Notes under the pieces: model-generated | What the model saw: the letters and a program-made list of their open reading frames with translations, nothing else | Database searches by the model: none | What the model was told of the DNA's origin: nothing | Source of the DNA: Ipomoea triloba | Taxonomy: Eukaryota > Streptophyta > Magnoliopsida > Solanales > Convolvulaceae | DNA length: 64,000 nucleotides | NCBI RefSeq assembly: GCF_003576645.1 | Contig: NC_044918.1 | Coordinates: forward strand, 30,440,074 to 30,504,073 | Direction of reading: 5' to 3' | Shown here: piece by piece, positions 47,826-57,972 of the stretch | How the letters are laid out: every line of letters begins with the position of its first letter | How positions within the stretch are numbered: the stretch's first letter is position 1 | Translations under genes and position numbers: made by a program

Positions 47826-48862
47826 CAAAATGGAGCATGTTGGGGGCTAATCAAGGGGTAGAATAGCCATTTTCAAGAAGTTCAAAGCATCAAACTCCTC
47901 TAGCCAACATATTCGCAAAATTCTATTTTCGCCCCCATTTTCCCCCCTATAAATATCATCCTTTCCCATCCAAGAGGGGCATTAGGCCTTAGGTTAGAAG
48001 TAGGATTTTAGATTAGATTTAGACTAGAATTTCCTTTCATGTTCTTAGATTTCAATACATAATTTACATTTCAGTTGCAATTTCAATTCCTTTTACATTT
48101 GAAGCAAAGATTGAAGACTTGAAGATTCAATTGATCTTTTACTTAGCTTGTTGCTTTCATGCTTTATTCCTTTGATCTTTTACTTAGCTTGTTGCTTGTA
48201 TGTATTGTGTTTTTGTTATTCAATTCCTTGTTATTCTCCTTTTCAATGTGTGTGATTAGTTCTCCTTGGAGGGAGATAGATATGTAGATTATGTTTTGGG
48301 CAATGTTGTCTTTAATGGTTGAGTAGCTAGAGGAGATGGGACTTGATGTGATCATGTTGATCAACATGATTGGGTCCCGATTAGGAAGTGACAACTTAAT
48401 CTAGACTCAAGGGGTGGATAAATCATACTTGGCCTTTGAGGAAATGAGAGTATGGAATGTCTAGGACATACACCAAGTGTTTAATAAAATGCCCCTTAAC
48501 CATTTATGAGGCATGAGAATGTCCTAGTTTAGAATGACATTGAGAAAGGCATTATCCTAGTTTATATGGCATCCTTCATCTAATCAATTGAATCTCTCCC
48601 TCATTCCCGATTTGATCCTGATTCCAAATCCTAGCATTATTTTAGGTAGTTTTTTTTTTCTATTAGGCATCAACCTCTCAACTAGAGCACAAATGATAAG
48701 TATTTAAATCAAAACTCTTGCATCACAATAAAAGCTTGCATGAGTTGTTCAAAGTGGTAATAATGTATAAGAATAATAATTTTATGAGACTTAGCTTTGG
48801 AAAAGAAAAATAAACGACAATAAAATGATGCAACTTCACATACTAATTAAAAATGCATGCTA

Positions 48863-49357
48863 GTTGGACTCAACCGCCTCACCGTCTGAAGTGCAACGTA
48901 GACGCGACTGTATTTGAGGATGGTGCTGGTTTCGGGATGGTGGTTAGGGACCATAGTGGGGCTTTTGTTTCAGCTTATAATGCCCGTCTTGGTTGTGGTT
49001 GAGACCCGTACTTGGCTGAAGCCATGGCGGTTAGGGAGGCCCTCTCATGGTTGAAGAGTAATGGTTATAGTGATTTCATTTTAGAGTCTGACCGTCTTAA
49101 TTTCTGTTCTAGTTTTAATTCATGTTTATTGGACTTGTCGTATGTTGGTTTATTAGTTAAGCAATGCCGTTGCATTTCTAATGACATTGGGAATGTGTCT
49201 GTTCACCATGTCAGGAGGTCAATGAATCGGGTGGCTCATGTCTTAGCACGGGCAACAGGTTCTTCGTCTGTCCTAGGGTCGTGGATGTCTGTTCCACCGG
49301 CCTGTATTGCTCATTTGGTTGATTATTAATGCATTTATGTTTTCCTTTCAAAAAAAA
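48863..49357 (+). mobile_element. 5'-truncated LINE (L1-type) insertion
   Basis: A perfect 18-bp target duplication, AATTAAAAATGCATGCTA, flanks it (48845-48862 and 49357-49374). The insert contains only the C-terminal RNase H-like domain of a plant LINE and ends in an A-rich tail (about 49350-49358). This is the standard outcome of target-primed reverse transcription with 5' truncation. Confidence 0.93.
48871..49329 (+). pseudogene. LINE RNase H-like domain (RVT_3), with one stop
   Basis: The frame encodes CNVDATVFEDGAGFGMVVRD, an internal TGA near 48999, then PYLAEAMAVREALSWLKSNG, FILESDR and VHHVRRSMNRVAHVLARA, ending at a natural stop. D (CNVDA), E (AEAMAVREAL), D (ESD) and the HxxR.xN..AH.LAR region are the landmarks of the RNase H domain at the end of plant LINE ORF2 and in RVT_3 proteins. 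One stop and the lost 5' part make it non-functional. Confidence 0.9.
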
Positions 49358-49535
49358 ATTAAAAATGCATGCTACTACTATTAGTCATTGTTATATTAAA
49401 TTTATGTCTCAATAAGATTAATATAATAAATATACTATTTATAATTTTAATAATTATTAGGCAACTAATTAAAATAATAAAATGAATTTAATTAAGACAT
49501 ACCAAAGAAAATATACAACAATTATAAAAGAAAGG

Positions 49536-49538
<3 letters not shown>

Positions 49539-49594
<56 letters not shown>

Positions 49595-49610
49595 TACATA
49601 CACACACACA
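49539..49610. repeat. (TA)n(CA)n compound microsatellite
   Basis: About 21 TA units followed by CA units with two CATA interruptions. Confidence 0.97.
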
Positions 49611-50021
49611 AAGATTAGTTATTATAAAATTAAAATATAAATAGTGTGAATTAATTTTTATTAACCCGATCAAACATAAATTGATTGAACAAATAGAGTA
49701 TGTTAAATATATATAACTTCTACTAACGTTGTATAATAAAATTGATGTAATAGTAGATCAATGAAATTCTTTTTATGTTATATATATTCTATTTTCTAAA
49801 TTTAAAAAATACATAAATGTAATTAAAATCAATTGATAATTATTAAATGAAGATTCCAAATTAGTAAAAATATTTAATTAAATCATTAATAATTCAATTA
49901 TCATAATTCACTATCTAATATAGTAATTTATTTATTTCACACTTGTATTCATTTTTTAATCACATCAAGTAAGTAAATGCACCTTAAAAATTCTTATTTA
50001 AAAAGAAAATACGAATTATCC
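49611..50021. other. AT-rich intergenic DNA
   Basis: Nothing recognised. Confidence 0.6.
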
Positions 50022-50041
50022 ATCCATAGAGTAATACTTTT

Positions 50042-50209
50042 TTTTTGGTAAATCTACCGGGTCTTTCTTCGTCCATTTAATGGTCCGGGTCCACCCGCGT
50101 TCGCTCCGGAAGGCACGGGTCCTTGTGGGAATTGAACCCGGATTCCCCTGAAATTGTTCTCCACAAAGAGAGCTCACTTGCCACCTGAGCTACCCCATTG
50201 GATTCCGGG
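50042..50209 (-). mobile_element. tRNA-derived SINE, 168 bp
   Basis: On the minus strand it has an A-box-like GGTAGCTCAGGTGG, a B-box GGTTCAATTCCCA about 50 bases on, a unique body and a short A-tail. The flanking 20-bp duplication ATCCATAGAGTAATACTTTT is perfect (50022-50041 and 50210-50229). It is a different family from the SINE at 51153. Confidence 0.93.
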
Positions 50210-50229
50210 ATCCATAGAGTAATACTTTT

Positions 50230-51139
50230 GTTATATGCCTCCTTACTAATTGGATAAAATATTAACAAAAGGATAAAAGAAAGAAAAAATATAGTTGTTC
50301 AATGCCACCAACAATTTGTTATCAAGCTAGGGCGGCATATAAAAAAAAAATAGAGTTACATTAGAGATAAGATTTATCGATCTTTTGAGTAATAAATTAT
50401 TTAGTGGTCGACCACATGTAGGTTTTAAAATTTGTGCATGTCACATGTTCAAATTGAGTGCATGTTATATAAGTAGATTCATATAAGTAGATACATTTTA
50501 ATGCATAAAATACAAAGAATTTGAAATTGGGTTGATCAACATAAATCGTGAACTAACAAGAGTACATTAAGTCACTTATTTTCAATAAAACAATGTCAAT
50601 ATAAAGAGACATACCGATAAAAAGACATGCTAATCAAAATGGATCTCTGCATAGAAGAGAGGTGAAATAGAAGAGACTCACGTACTATAAGAGAACTCTT
50701 AATAGAAGATACTGTTGTCCAAAATAAAAGTTTGATAAAAAGACTTCTTCTATTCAAGAGGCAAGTCCTAATCAAAAGAGACTATTTTCAAAAGAAACAG
50801 TTTATTCAAAGAAAAATTGACCACATACTTCACATTCCTTAAAAAGTAAAAATATATTTATACTAATCCAAAATCATATACTTTTTCAATAGGAGACAGA
50901 TGTTTCTTCAAAAGTTTTCCAATACTCCTTTTTCCAATTTAATGGGTAGACATACTGTACTACTTCAGGAATCAATTTTTCATCCATCTAATATTCAATT
51001 GAAATATATGAATATGTGAAATTCATCTCTTTACATAGAACCCGAATATACTTCAATGCAATCCAAATATAGTGAACTCCACTCTAAATAATGCTTCAAA
51101 GTGTCTACTCGCATGCCATCATTAGTTTGTACACCAAAC
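50230..51139. other. AT-rich intergenic DNA with AGAAGAGAC-like words
   Basis: Between about 50640 and 50830 the words AGAAGAGA, GAAGAGACT and AAAAGAGACTA recur irregularly. No gene. Confidence 0.5.
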
Positions 51140-51152
51140 AATATTTAATATG

Positions 51153-51315
51153 GCCAAGGACCTTGTGGTCCAGTGGCATCAAACCCTTCTCTTTATACTG
51201 GAGGTAGTGGGTTCGAGTCTCAGTGGAGTCAATACTGACTCTTGTGCTTCAATAGGTTGGGAAAATAGTTATGAACAGATACTGCATTCTATTAGAGTTA
51301 GTAGTATTAAAAAAA
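51153..51315 (+). mobile_element. tRNA-derived SINE, family S, full length (163 bp)
   Basis: A-box TGGTCCAGTGGCATC, B-box GGTTCGAGTCTC, 3' region ending GAGTTAGTAGTATT plus A-tail. The 13-bp duplication AATATTTAATATG flanks it (51140-51152 and 51316-51328). Relatives: 54800-54890, 56149-56250 and 56291-56388. Confidence 0.93.
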
Positions 51316-51328
51316 AATATTTAATATG

Positions 51329-51818
51329 AAGCACCCTAGGATGTGATCTTAGGGAACCAATTATCAAGTGCTAGCATCGAAACCATCAAGTATTACAATG
51401 AAAAGGTAATGGAACTACATGGACACGTACTGCACGACTTATTATAGGAAGATATAAGGTGTATCCATCAACCACCAAAATGCTGGAATAAATTGAGCAG
51501 ACTATAGATTAGTTTTACACATAAATATGATGTTTGTAATCATGTATATATAATCATCATAGTTAATAAAGGACTACTTCGCTCCCACAAACATAACACA
51601 TACATTTTCAAATCACGTAAGTCATGTCTTTTTTTCTGTTTTTTTTTTTTGTTTTCTTTATCGTCAATTTTTTATATCTCATTTCTCAACACATAGTAAG
51701 GTATTAATTCGCAACTTATTACAATATGGGGACAAAGGCCTAACTACAAAAATAACAAAAAGTTCAATTTGACATAAAATAAAACACAATAGTTGGGCTT
51801 TTACCTACTAAATATAAA
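51329..51818. other. Intergenic DNA
   Basis: No gene or repeat recognised apart from a poly-T run (about 51639-51651). Confidence 0.6.
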
Positions 51819-52877
51819 TCTATACTATATATAAAAACAATATCCTCCTTCCAAATTTTTCCTCCCAAATTTAATGGCATTTTAGTAAAATCATTTATTT
51901 TATTCATTTATTATTTTATTAATTATCCATATATATTTATTTATAAAATCAATCAATTGTTAAGAACATACCAATTTCATTCACCTATAATTGATTAATT
52001 ATCCATATATATTTATGGTAATATTGTTAATATTAATTCGTGATTAGTGATATATTCGTAATCTATACTATATATTCATAAACATATATATTATTTTTAA
52101 TCAAATCAAATCATGTTTTGTTATGTTTAATATATTGCATTATCTACCCTTCATACATATTAATTATCATTTAAAAATTGTTTTCAAAAAAAATTATCAT
52201 TTAAAAATTAGGAAAAATATATTCTAATCTATATGTATAAAATATATTATTTTATATTACTATATTATAATTATAATTATAATATTATTTTGTAACAATT
52301 ACTATATTATAATTATAATTATAATATTATTTTGTAACATCCATACTACTACGTATTATTTTGTAACCTCCATAATATTATAATATTATAATATTATAAT
52401 ATATTTTCATATATTTTATACGTATAGATTAGAATATATTTTGAAATGGTAATTTTGTATTATTATGGTAGAATAATATTATTTTGAAATGTAATAGCAT
52501 AACATTTTATTATTTAAATAGATCATTCTGCTAAAATTAAAGTTGTAAGCTTCCAACGTATTATCTCATATTAATTATCATTTAAAAATTAGAAAAAATA
52601 TATTCTAATGTATATGTATATGGAGGTTACAAAATAATACGGAGTAGTATGGAGGTTAATAATTTAGAATGCACGGAGGATTAAAAATTCCTTTAGAATT
52701 AATAATTAAAAATGTTAAGTAATTATTTATACTTTCCTTTTGAAAAATTAACAAATTTATAATTCTCACCATTTCTACCTATAAATACAATGGATTGTTG
52801 ATTTTGGAAACCAAAATTCTTCAATTTGCACTGTCTGTCTCTTCTTTGCGTTCTCTGTGAAATCATATCTTGGTAGG

Positions 52878-53054
52878 GTTGTTAGCGAACAGAGCTTTCG
52901 AGAAACTACTCGATAAGCGTTCGTTTATGTTCGTTTATTAAGGTAAACGAACATTAACAAAAAAAATTTAGAGCTCGATTAATAAACGAACAGAGTCTGA
53001 ACAGTGGTAAACTCATTTGCTAAGTGTTCGCGAACAAGCTCGTTTGTGTTTGCA

Positions 53055-53060
<6 letters not shown>
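52878..53060 (+). mobile_element. Dispersed element, family D copy 2
   Basis: GCGAACAGAGCTTTCGAGAA followed by GTTCGTTTATTAAGGTAAAC and TTAGAGCTCG parallels the inverse of 47345-47825 and likewise ends at a TA microsatellite. Confidence 0.65.

Positions 53061-53124
<64 letters not shown>
53059..53124. repeat. (TA)n then (TTTA)n microsatellite
   Basis: More than 30 TA units followed by TTTA units to about 53143. Confidence 0.97.
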
Positions 53125-53129
<5 letters not shown>

Positions 53130-53489
53130 TTATTTATTTATTTATACATAAATTATAATAATATAAGAACGTACAAAATAAATTATTATTTCTATTTTTC
53201 TGTGTAATTACTATGGTAATTTTATGATACTGTCTCTCTATATATTTTTATACTTGAAAGAATAAAAGTATAATTACACAATATTTTATTGAGTGATACT
53301 TTTACATTAATCTTATATTCAGATAAATGTACACTTTCAAATATTAAAATGGTTTATATTTTATTTTATTATCTAATTATATAATAAAAAAATTTATTCC
53401 TGCATCGCACGGGTAAATTGAGAGAGGAGCGAAATTGATTTTTCAAATTAAGTGAGAGGGGGGAACTGTCGTGGTAGAGGTGATGGGTA

Positions 53490-53580
53490 AATTATGCTAT
53501 GGACCCGGGTACACCTTGCAAGGTGGACTCGGATTCATGTTCATAATTTTAGAACTCTATGTTTACAATTTTTAAAAAAA
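53490..53580 (+). mobile_element. Family B element end
   Basis: ACCTTGCAAGGTGGACTCGG followed by 'ttcataattttagaactctatgt' matches the left arm of the element at 5752. Confidence 0.6.
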
Positions 53581-54609
53581 TTAAATGTATTTTTTAAAAT
53601 GTTAATAAATAAATTAGCTTATCAAATGTAGAATTTTTTTTTATTCCAAGCTATACAGTTTTCATCCGATTACCATATTATTTGCAAACATCATTATTTT
53701 ACTCTAAGAAGTCTAACTATAACACGTTCAAAAAATTAACCAAATTAATTACATAGATAAAATTAAACCCTAAGGATAAATAAAGTATAACCTAAAGAGC
53801 CAAATTTTGACATGTTTAGGTAGAATTATAGCTCTTATAACACATTATACAGTCCAACTGTTAGGCAAAAATACACAACAAATAAACATGCCCACAAATC
53901 AAACATTCATGAAATAAAGATAATCTATACACTTAAAAGAAACAGAGTTAATCTATACATACCTGCTTCAGAAATATCTTATAATCCATGAAGTACTAAG
54001 GTTCTGGATATTTTACTCCAGTAATTCTGAAATAAAGCACTAAAAACTATAATTCTAGATAATGTACTTCATTAGTGATGTAAAATAAGTATAAAAATTT
54101 ACAATAACAATATATAATATACTACCAATGTCGTATACAAAAAGGTTTTCAATAATGTGTAATTCAAAACAATTACATTGATATACTATTATGTTTTCTT
54201 TGTATACAAAGATGACAACATTGCTCTATATTTACATAGAAAATATATCATCCGTATATATAATTTCTAAAACTGAGTTGCTGGACAACGAGATAATTAG
54301 CCCAATTAATACAAATCATAAACATTGATATATAAAATGTCTAAAGTTTCAGCACCGGATGCATATATATACATTGACTATTAATTGGGCAATTATTTGC
54401 TCAAATTCAAGCAATGATAACATCAGAAAACATAATCAATCAAATTCAATTCTTCAATTGCACTATATAATATTCGATATTATAATTTACATAATTGTAT
54501 ATCGATCTAAATATTCTTAACGTATTATAGCAAATCCATTCTGTGCAACGCACAGGCGAAAATACTAGTTATTTATAAAATAAGTTTCATGCCATCCAAA
54601 ATCAATTTT

Positions 54610-55035
54610 TATACGGTGGACCATCCATGATCCAAAAACATCATCATTTTTTAAAGTAAAAAATATATTTTTTAAAAACGACGACCGTTATGCTTAACTA
54701 ATTCCGTATTTATGATGTGCTCAGAATAAAATGAAACTACAGTGTATCTAAAATGAAACTGAATAACATGTCTTACATTATGACTGTATATTGTCAAAAA
54801 GAGACACTAGCGCCTCCACTGAGGCTTGAACCCACCTCCTTCCACATGAGGGGTGCAATCAAATGCCACTAAACCAATAGATTATTCACATATTAAAATT
54901 ATATTTTAGTGGTGTAATAAAACTACATTGTGTATAAAATGAAATTTAATAACATGTTTCACATATTAAATATATATTGTCAAATGAAATTGTAGTTGAA
55001 TCAAAATGATACTTTAGTTGTGCTGTAATCAGAAC
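54610..55035. mobile_element. Family A copy 3 (truncated) interrupted by a SINE fragment
   Basis: The left end, ATACGGTGGACCATCCATG, and the inner repeats (AAAATGAAACTACAGTGTATC, CTGAATAACATGTC) match the copies at 4955 and 13033. The right inverted end is not found. A minus-strand SINE S fragment (about 54800-54890, GGGTTCAAGCCTC B-box) interrupts it. Confidence 0.6.
54800..54890 (-). mobile_element. SINE family S fragment
   Basis: The minus strand reads GGTTTAGTGGCATTTGATTG ... GGAGGTGGGTTCAAGCCTCA, the A- and B-box half of the SINE at 51153. Confidence 0.75.
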
Positions 55036-56148
55036 ACAAAATATACACACGAACTAAAATATATAGTATTGTGTGAACCCTGGTACATGAATATGGATTA
55101 ACCAAGATGAGGTTATTAGACTCAAATCGAATCTCATCACCAAATGTGAAAGCACTCGAGCATTTAATTAACGTGATTTACAAAATTTACGATGTCTTTA
55201 TTAAAAGGATACATAAAGTCGTTCAGCGCTACGCATTAAATTCTACTGCTCATTCTATAATCTGAATAACATAATATGACATTACAAATATTTTATAATC
55301 CCAATAACATAATATGATGTTAAAATATTCGAAAGTTCATGAATCATGATGCAATATACACCAAGTGTTTCAAAACTTTTTTTAATCTCAGACACCTCTT
55401 TGAAAAAATAAAAATTTCCAGATTCATATGTATATTTAATATGGATGTTTGAAGATTTTCAAAATCTAGCCAAATTGTTTCTAGCATACTAATCGGTCAA
55501 AAAGTACATTGGAAGTATTTTTATATTATTTTTTAAAATTGATTTTTTTTTGAAAAGATTTAAAAATTGTTTAGGCATCAGTACATCGTATTTTCTTATC
55601 CATGACATTTTTGACATGCCAAGTACTATGTTGAAAGAGTTTCAAATGGTAAATATATATATATGGGATAAGTTTATGTGCGGTCAAATTTTAAACGTAC
55701 GACCTCACCATTAAGTGTGTAAAAATGTATCAATCGTGTTAGAAAATACATAACAATGAAATGAACTAACGCACCACAAAACGCATTACACACAAAAAAA
55801 ATGCACCTAACTTGATATCTTTAAATCCAATAAAATCGAGTACCCATATATAGAAGTATGGTATATTATCATTCCAAAGTGTTGGTAATTGGTACATACT
55901 AACACCAATGTTATCATTTTACACGCAACACATTAATAAATAATTATTATATAATCTCACTCGCTTATCCTTAATTTTTTTAAATACAAGTTAGAGGTAT
56001 TAATAAATAAAAAAAAATAAGATGGTTACTTTTTAGGCTTTAATTAGGGCGGTGAGCTCTTAGTCTGGCCCCCGTTTTTGGGATCAATCTCCACCAGATT
56101 ATATTCGTCATCTGCTACCTAACTACTTATTAATAGTATTATTATTTT
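55036..56148. other. AT-rich intergenic DNA
   Basis: No gene. Duplicated AATAACATAATATGA phrases occur at 55265-55320, and a short TA run near 55656. Confidence 0.5.
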
Positions 56149-56250
56149 GGCGAAGGACCTTGTGGTCCAGTGGCATCAAACATTTCCCTTTATAAGGGAG
56201 GTGGTGGGTTCGAGCCTTTCTAATAGAGTTAGTAGTATTCAAAAAAAAAT
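56149..56250 (+). mobile_element. SINE family S, internally deleted
   Basis: GACCTTGTGGTCCAGTGGCA, then GGTGGTGGGTTCGAGCC (B-box), then directly AATAGAGTTAGTAGTATTC and A-tail. About 60 bases between B-box and tail are missing compared with 51153. Target duplication not resolved. Confidence 0.85.
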
Positions 56251-56290
56251 AATACACAATATATGCATTATTAATTTATTTTTATTGACT

Positions 56291-56388
56291 GCCAAAGACC
56301 TTGTAGTCCAGTGGCATCAAACCCTTCTCTTTATACCCTTCAATAGATTGAGAAAGTAGTTATAGAGTTAGTAGTATTCAAAAAAAAA
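56291..56388 (+). mobile_element. SINE family S, B-box deleted
   Basis: A perfect 15-bp duplication, TTATTTTTATTGACT, flanks it (56276-56290 and 56389-56403). The A-box half is followed at once by CTTCAATAGATTGAGAAAG and the tail, so the B-box is missing. A SINE without a B-box is unlikely to be transcribed by pol III, yet the intact duplication shows the insertion was clean. Confidence 0.88.
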
Positions 56389-56529
56389 TTATTTTTATTG
56401 ACTAGGTTAAGAAAATTTTTTTAAAAAAATTATTTTTACGATAAACAATGTAATCAACTGCTCCGATTCTGATTTACAAAATTTCCTTATTTGCATTAAT
56501 AGCATTTAATTTCTACTGCTATTTCTTTT

Positions 56530-57972
56530 TGGTCTCTTCTCACAGAGCTTCCCCTGTACAGCTACTTCTCTGTATCCGTCTCTCCCTCCCTCCATCTATA
56601 TATATGTGTGTGTATATATGTATATCCACCCACACAAACCAATGCATTGCTGTCTGTGATCTCTGGCTGGTATGTGGAATGTTTTCTCATTCTTTTTTGT
56701 TGAATTGTTCAGTATGTGTGGGTGTGGGGATTGAGGATCATGTGATCTCAAACCCTAGGGGAAGCTAACTGCATTACTATCAATCATGTGAATTTTTATT
56801 TGATCTGGAATGAATGTCATTTTCAGGTGTTTTGCTTAATATTGTTTGATGGATTTTAATTTGCTGTTATCCCTCTTCTCAGTTATCTGCATTGGTGTTA
56901 TATGACCATTTCTTGGTTTGTTAACGTTTATTGGGGTGTGCAGGGTGTAGAGTTTAGTTAAAATGGCATTTGTGTTGTCAGAATGAGATTTTTGATTACT
57001 ACACACCTGCTTGTACTTGAGCTTTTATTTTGTTGTTGAGCCTATTAAGTTTTCCTCTAACTCTGTTGATGCTAAATGTGCCTTTTGATGTGAGATTTTA
57101 AGTTGGACAGGAGGGTTTAGTTTGTTAATACTAATTCACCTGGCCTCAAAATGTGAATTCAACTACACTTGAGTGTTCGACAGCCTTCATAACTAATAAA
57201 ATCATGTCTTCTTATGCAGTCAACCTGAGGTTTCAAGTTCGACTGGAGTTTTTGCACTAGTGCGTTGAGTTTTCCCTGGAACTGTTAGTTGGTATTTTCA
57301 TTCTGTTTCTATGTCCACACATGTAGCCCATGCTTGGTTTATGATGTTGGTTATGTTGTATGGTTAATCTGTAGTACAGTACAAGTTTCTTACGGATTAT
57401 TGGCTCAAGTAGGCTAAAAAATTTGCAATCTTTGCCAAACATGTAAAAGTGCATTATGTAATTAAGCTTTTACCAACTGGGTACATGAACTCTCAACCGC
57501 ACGAGTTTGTCAATTGCTGATCCTAGAATGAGGCTGGCATAAGTAGTATAAGATATGCATGTAGTTCGCTCATTGCATCATAAATGTTGGGTTGGAACTG
57601 TTTCAGAAAGTTTTCTGTATTTTGCACATTAATTTCTGATATCAATTTAGGTTTGATTTTTCGCTAATTCTAGCAACATAGTTTATTAATTTCTTACCTG
57701 AATATATATTTGATAAAGTTTTATACTTAAATTTCTTACCTGAATATATATTTGATAAAGTTTTATACTTAAACCATATTTGGTTCAAAGTAGGGGGGAG
57801 GTTTGGATTAAATGGAATGTACGTATTTTCCCCTTTTCAAGGTGATTTTGTCATTTTTGTATAATATACTGTATAACTTCTCTCTTCTTCTTCTTCTTCT
57901 TCTTCTTTTTATTTATTTATTTATTTTTTTTTTACTGTAGTTGCATTTTGTGAGCGGTTAGCTTAGAGATAG
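56530..57972 (+). other. 5' UTR exon(s), promoter-proximal region and intron of the zinc-finger gene
   Basis: 56540-56760 is pyrimidine-rich (CTCTCCCTCCCTCC) and unlike intergenic DNA, consistent with a leader exon. A long intron-like region follows to TTTACTGTAG (57940). The next 32 bases lead to the ATG at 57973. Within the intron are a 42-bp tandem duplication (CTTACCTGAATATATATTTG, about 57688-57772) and a TTC/TTTA run (57884-57935). The transcription start is not fixed by sequence alone. Confidence 0.5.

Larger units (their letters stand above)
45520..48720 (+). mobile_element. Retroelement-like region (possible long LTR) surrounding the minisatellite
   Basis: The single-copy borders of the minisatellite and the following 47100-48640 read like a plant retroelement LTR/leader: 'acgctcgtaac'/'ttacgagcagtgttacgctcgtaa' palindromic phrases (47140-47340), a TATAAATA box at 47948-47955, then a T-rich leader with duplicated CTTTTACTTAGCTTGTTGCTT (about 48136 and 48177). 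No paired LTR, primer site or pol was found, so its class is open. Confidence 0.35.
51819..54568 (+). mobile_element. Non-autonomous Helitron (plus strand), 2.75 kb
   Basis: The 5' end is TCTATACTATATATAAAAAC after host A (51818). The 3' end has hairpin CTGTGC-AAC-GCACAG (54541-54555), nine bases, CTAG (54565-54568) and host T. The interior is AT-rich and non-coding. It includes a second ATCTATACTATATATT start near 52061, a tandem pair of TATTATAATTATAATTATAA (52262 and 52304), and a decayed second hairpin near 53401 (TGCATCGCACGGG). A family D element and a family B end are also included. The mix suggests Helitron inserted into Helitron. Confidence 0.8.

Noticed and set aside
53004..53207. 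ORF with an Ile-Tyr repeat tract
   Set aside because: It is a translated TA microsatellite. The same applies near 8345-8587, 27253-27516 and 33494-33798.
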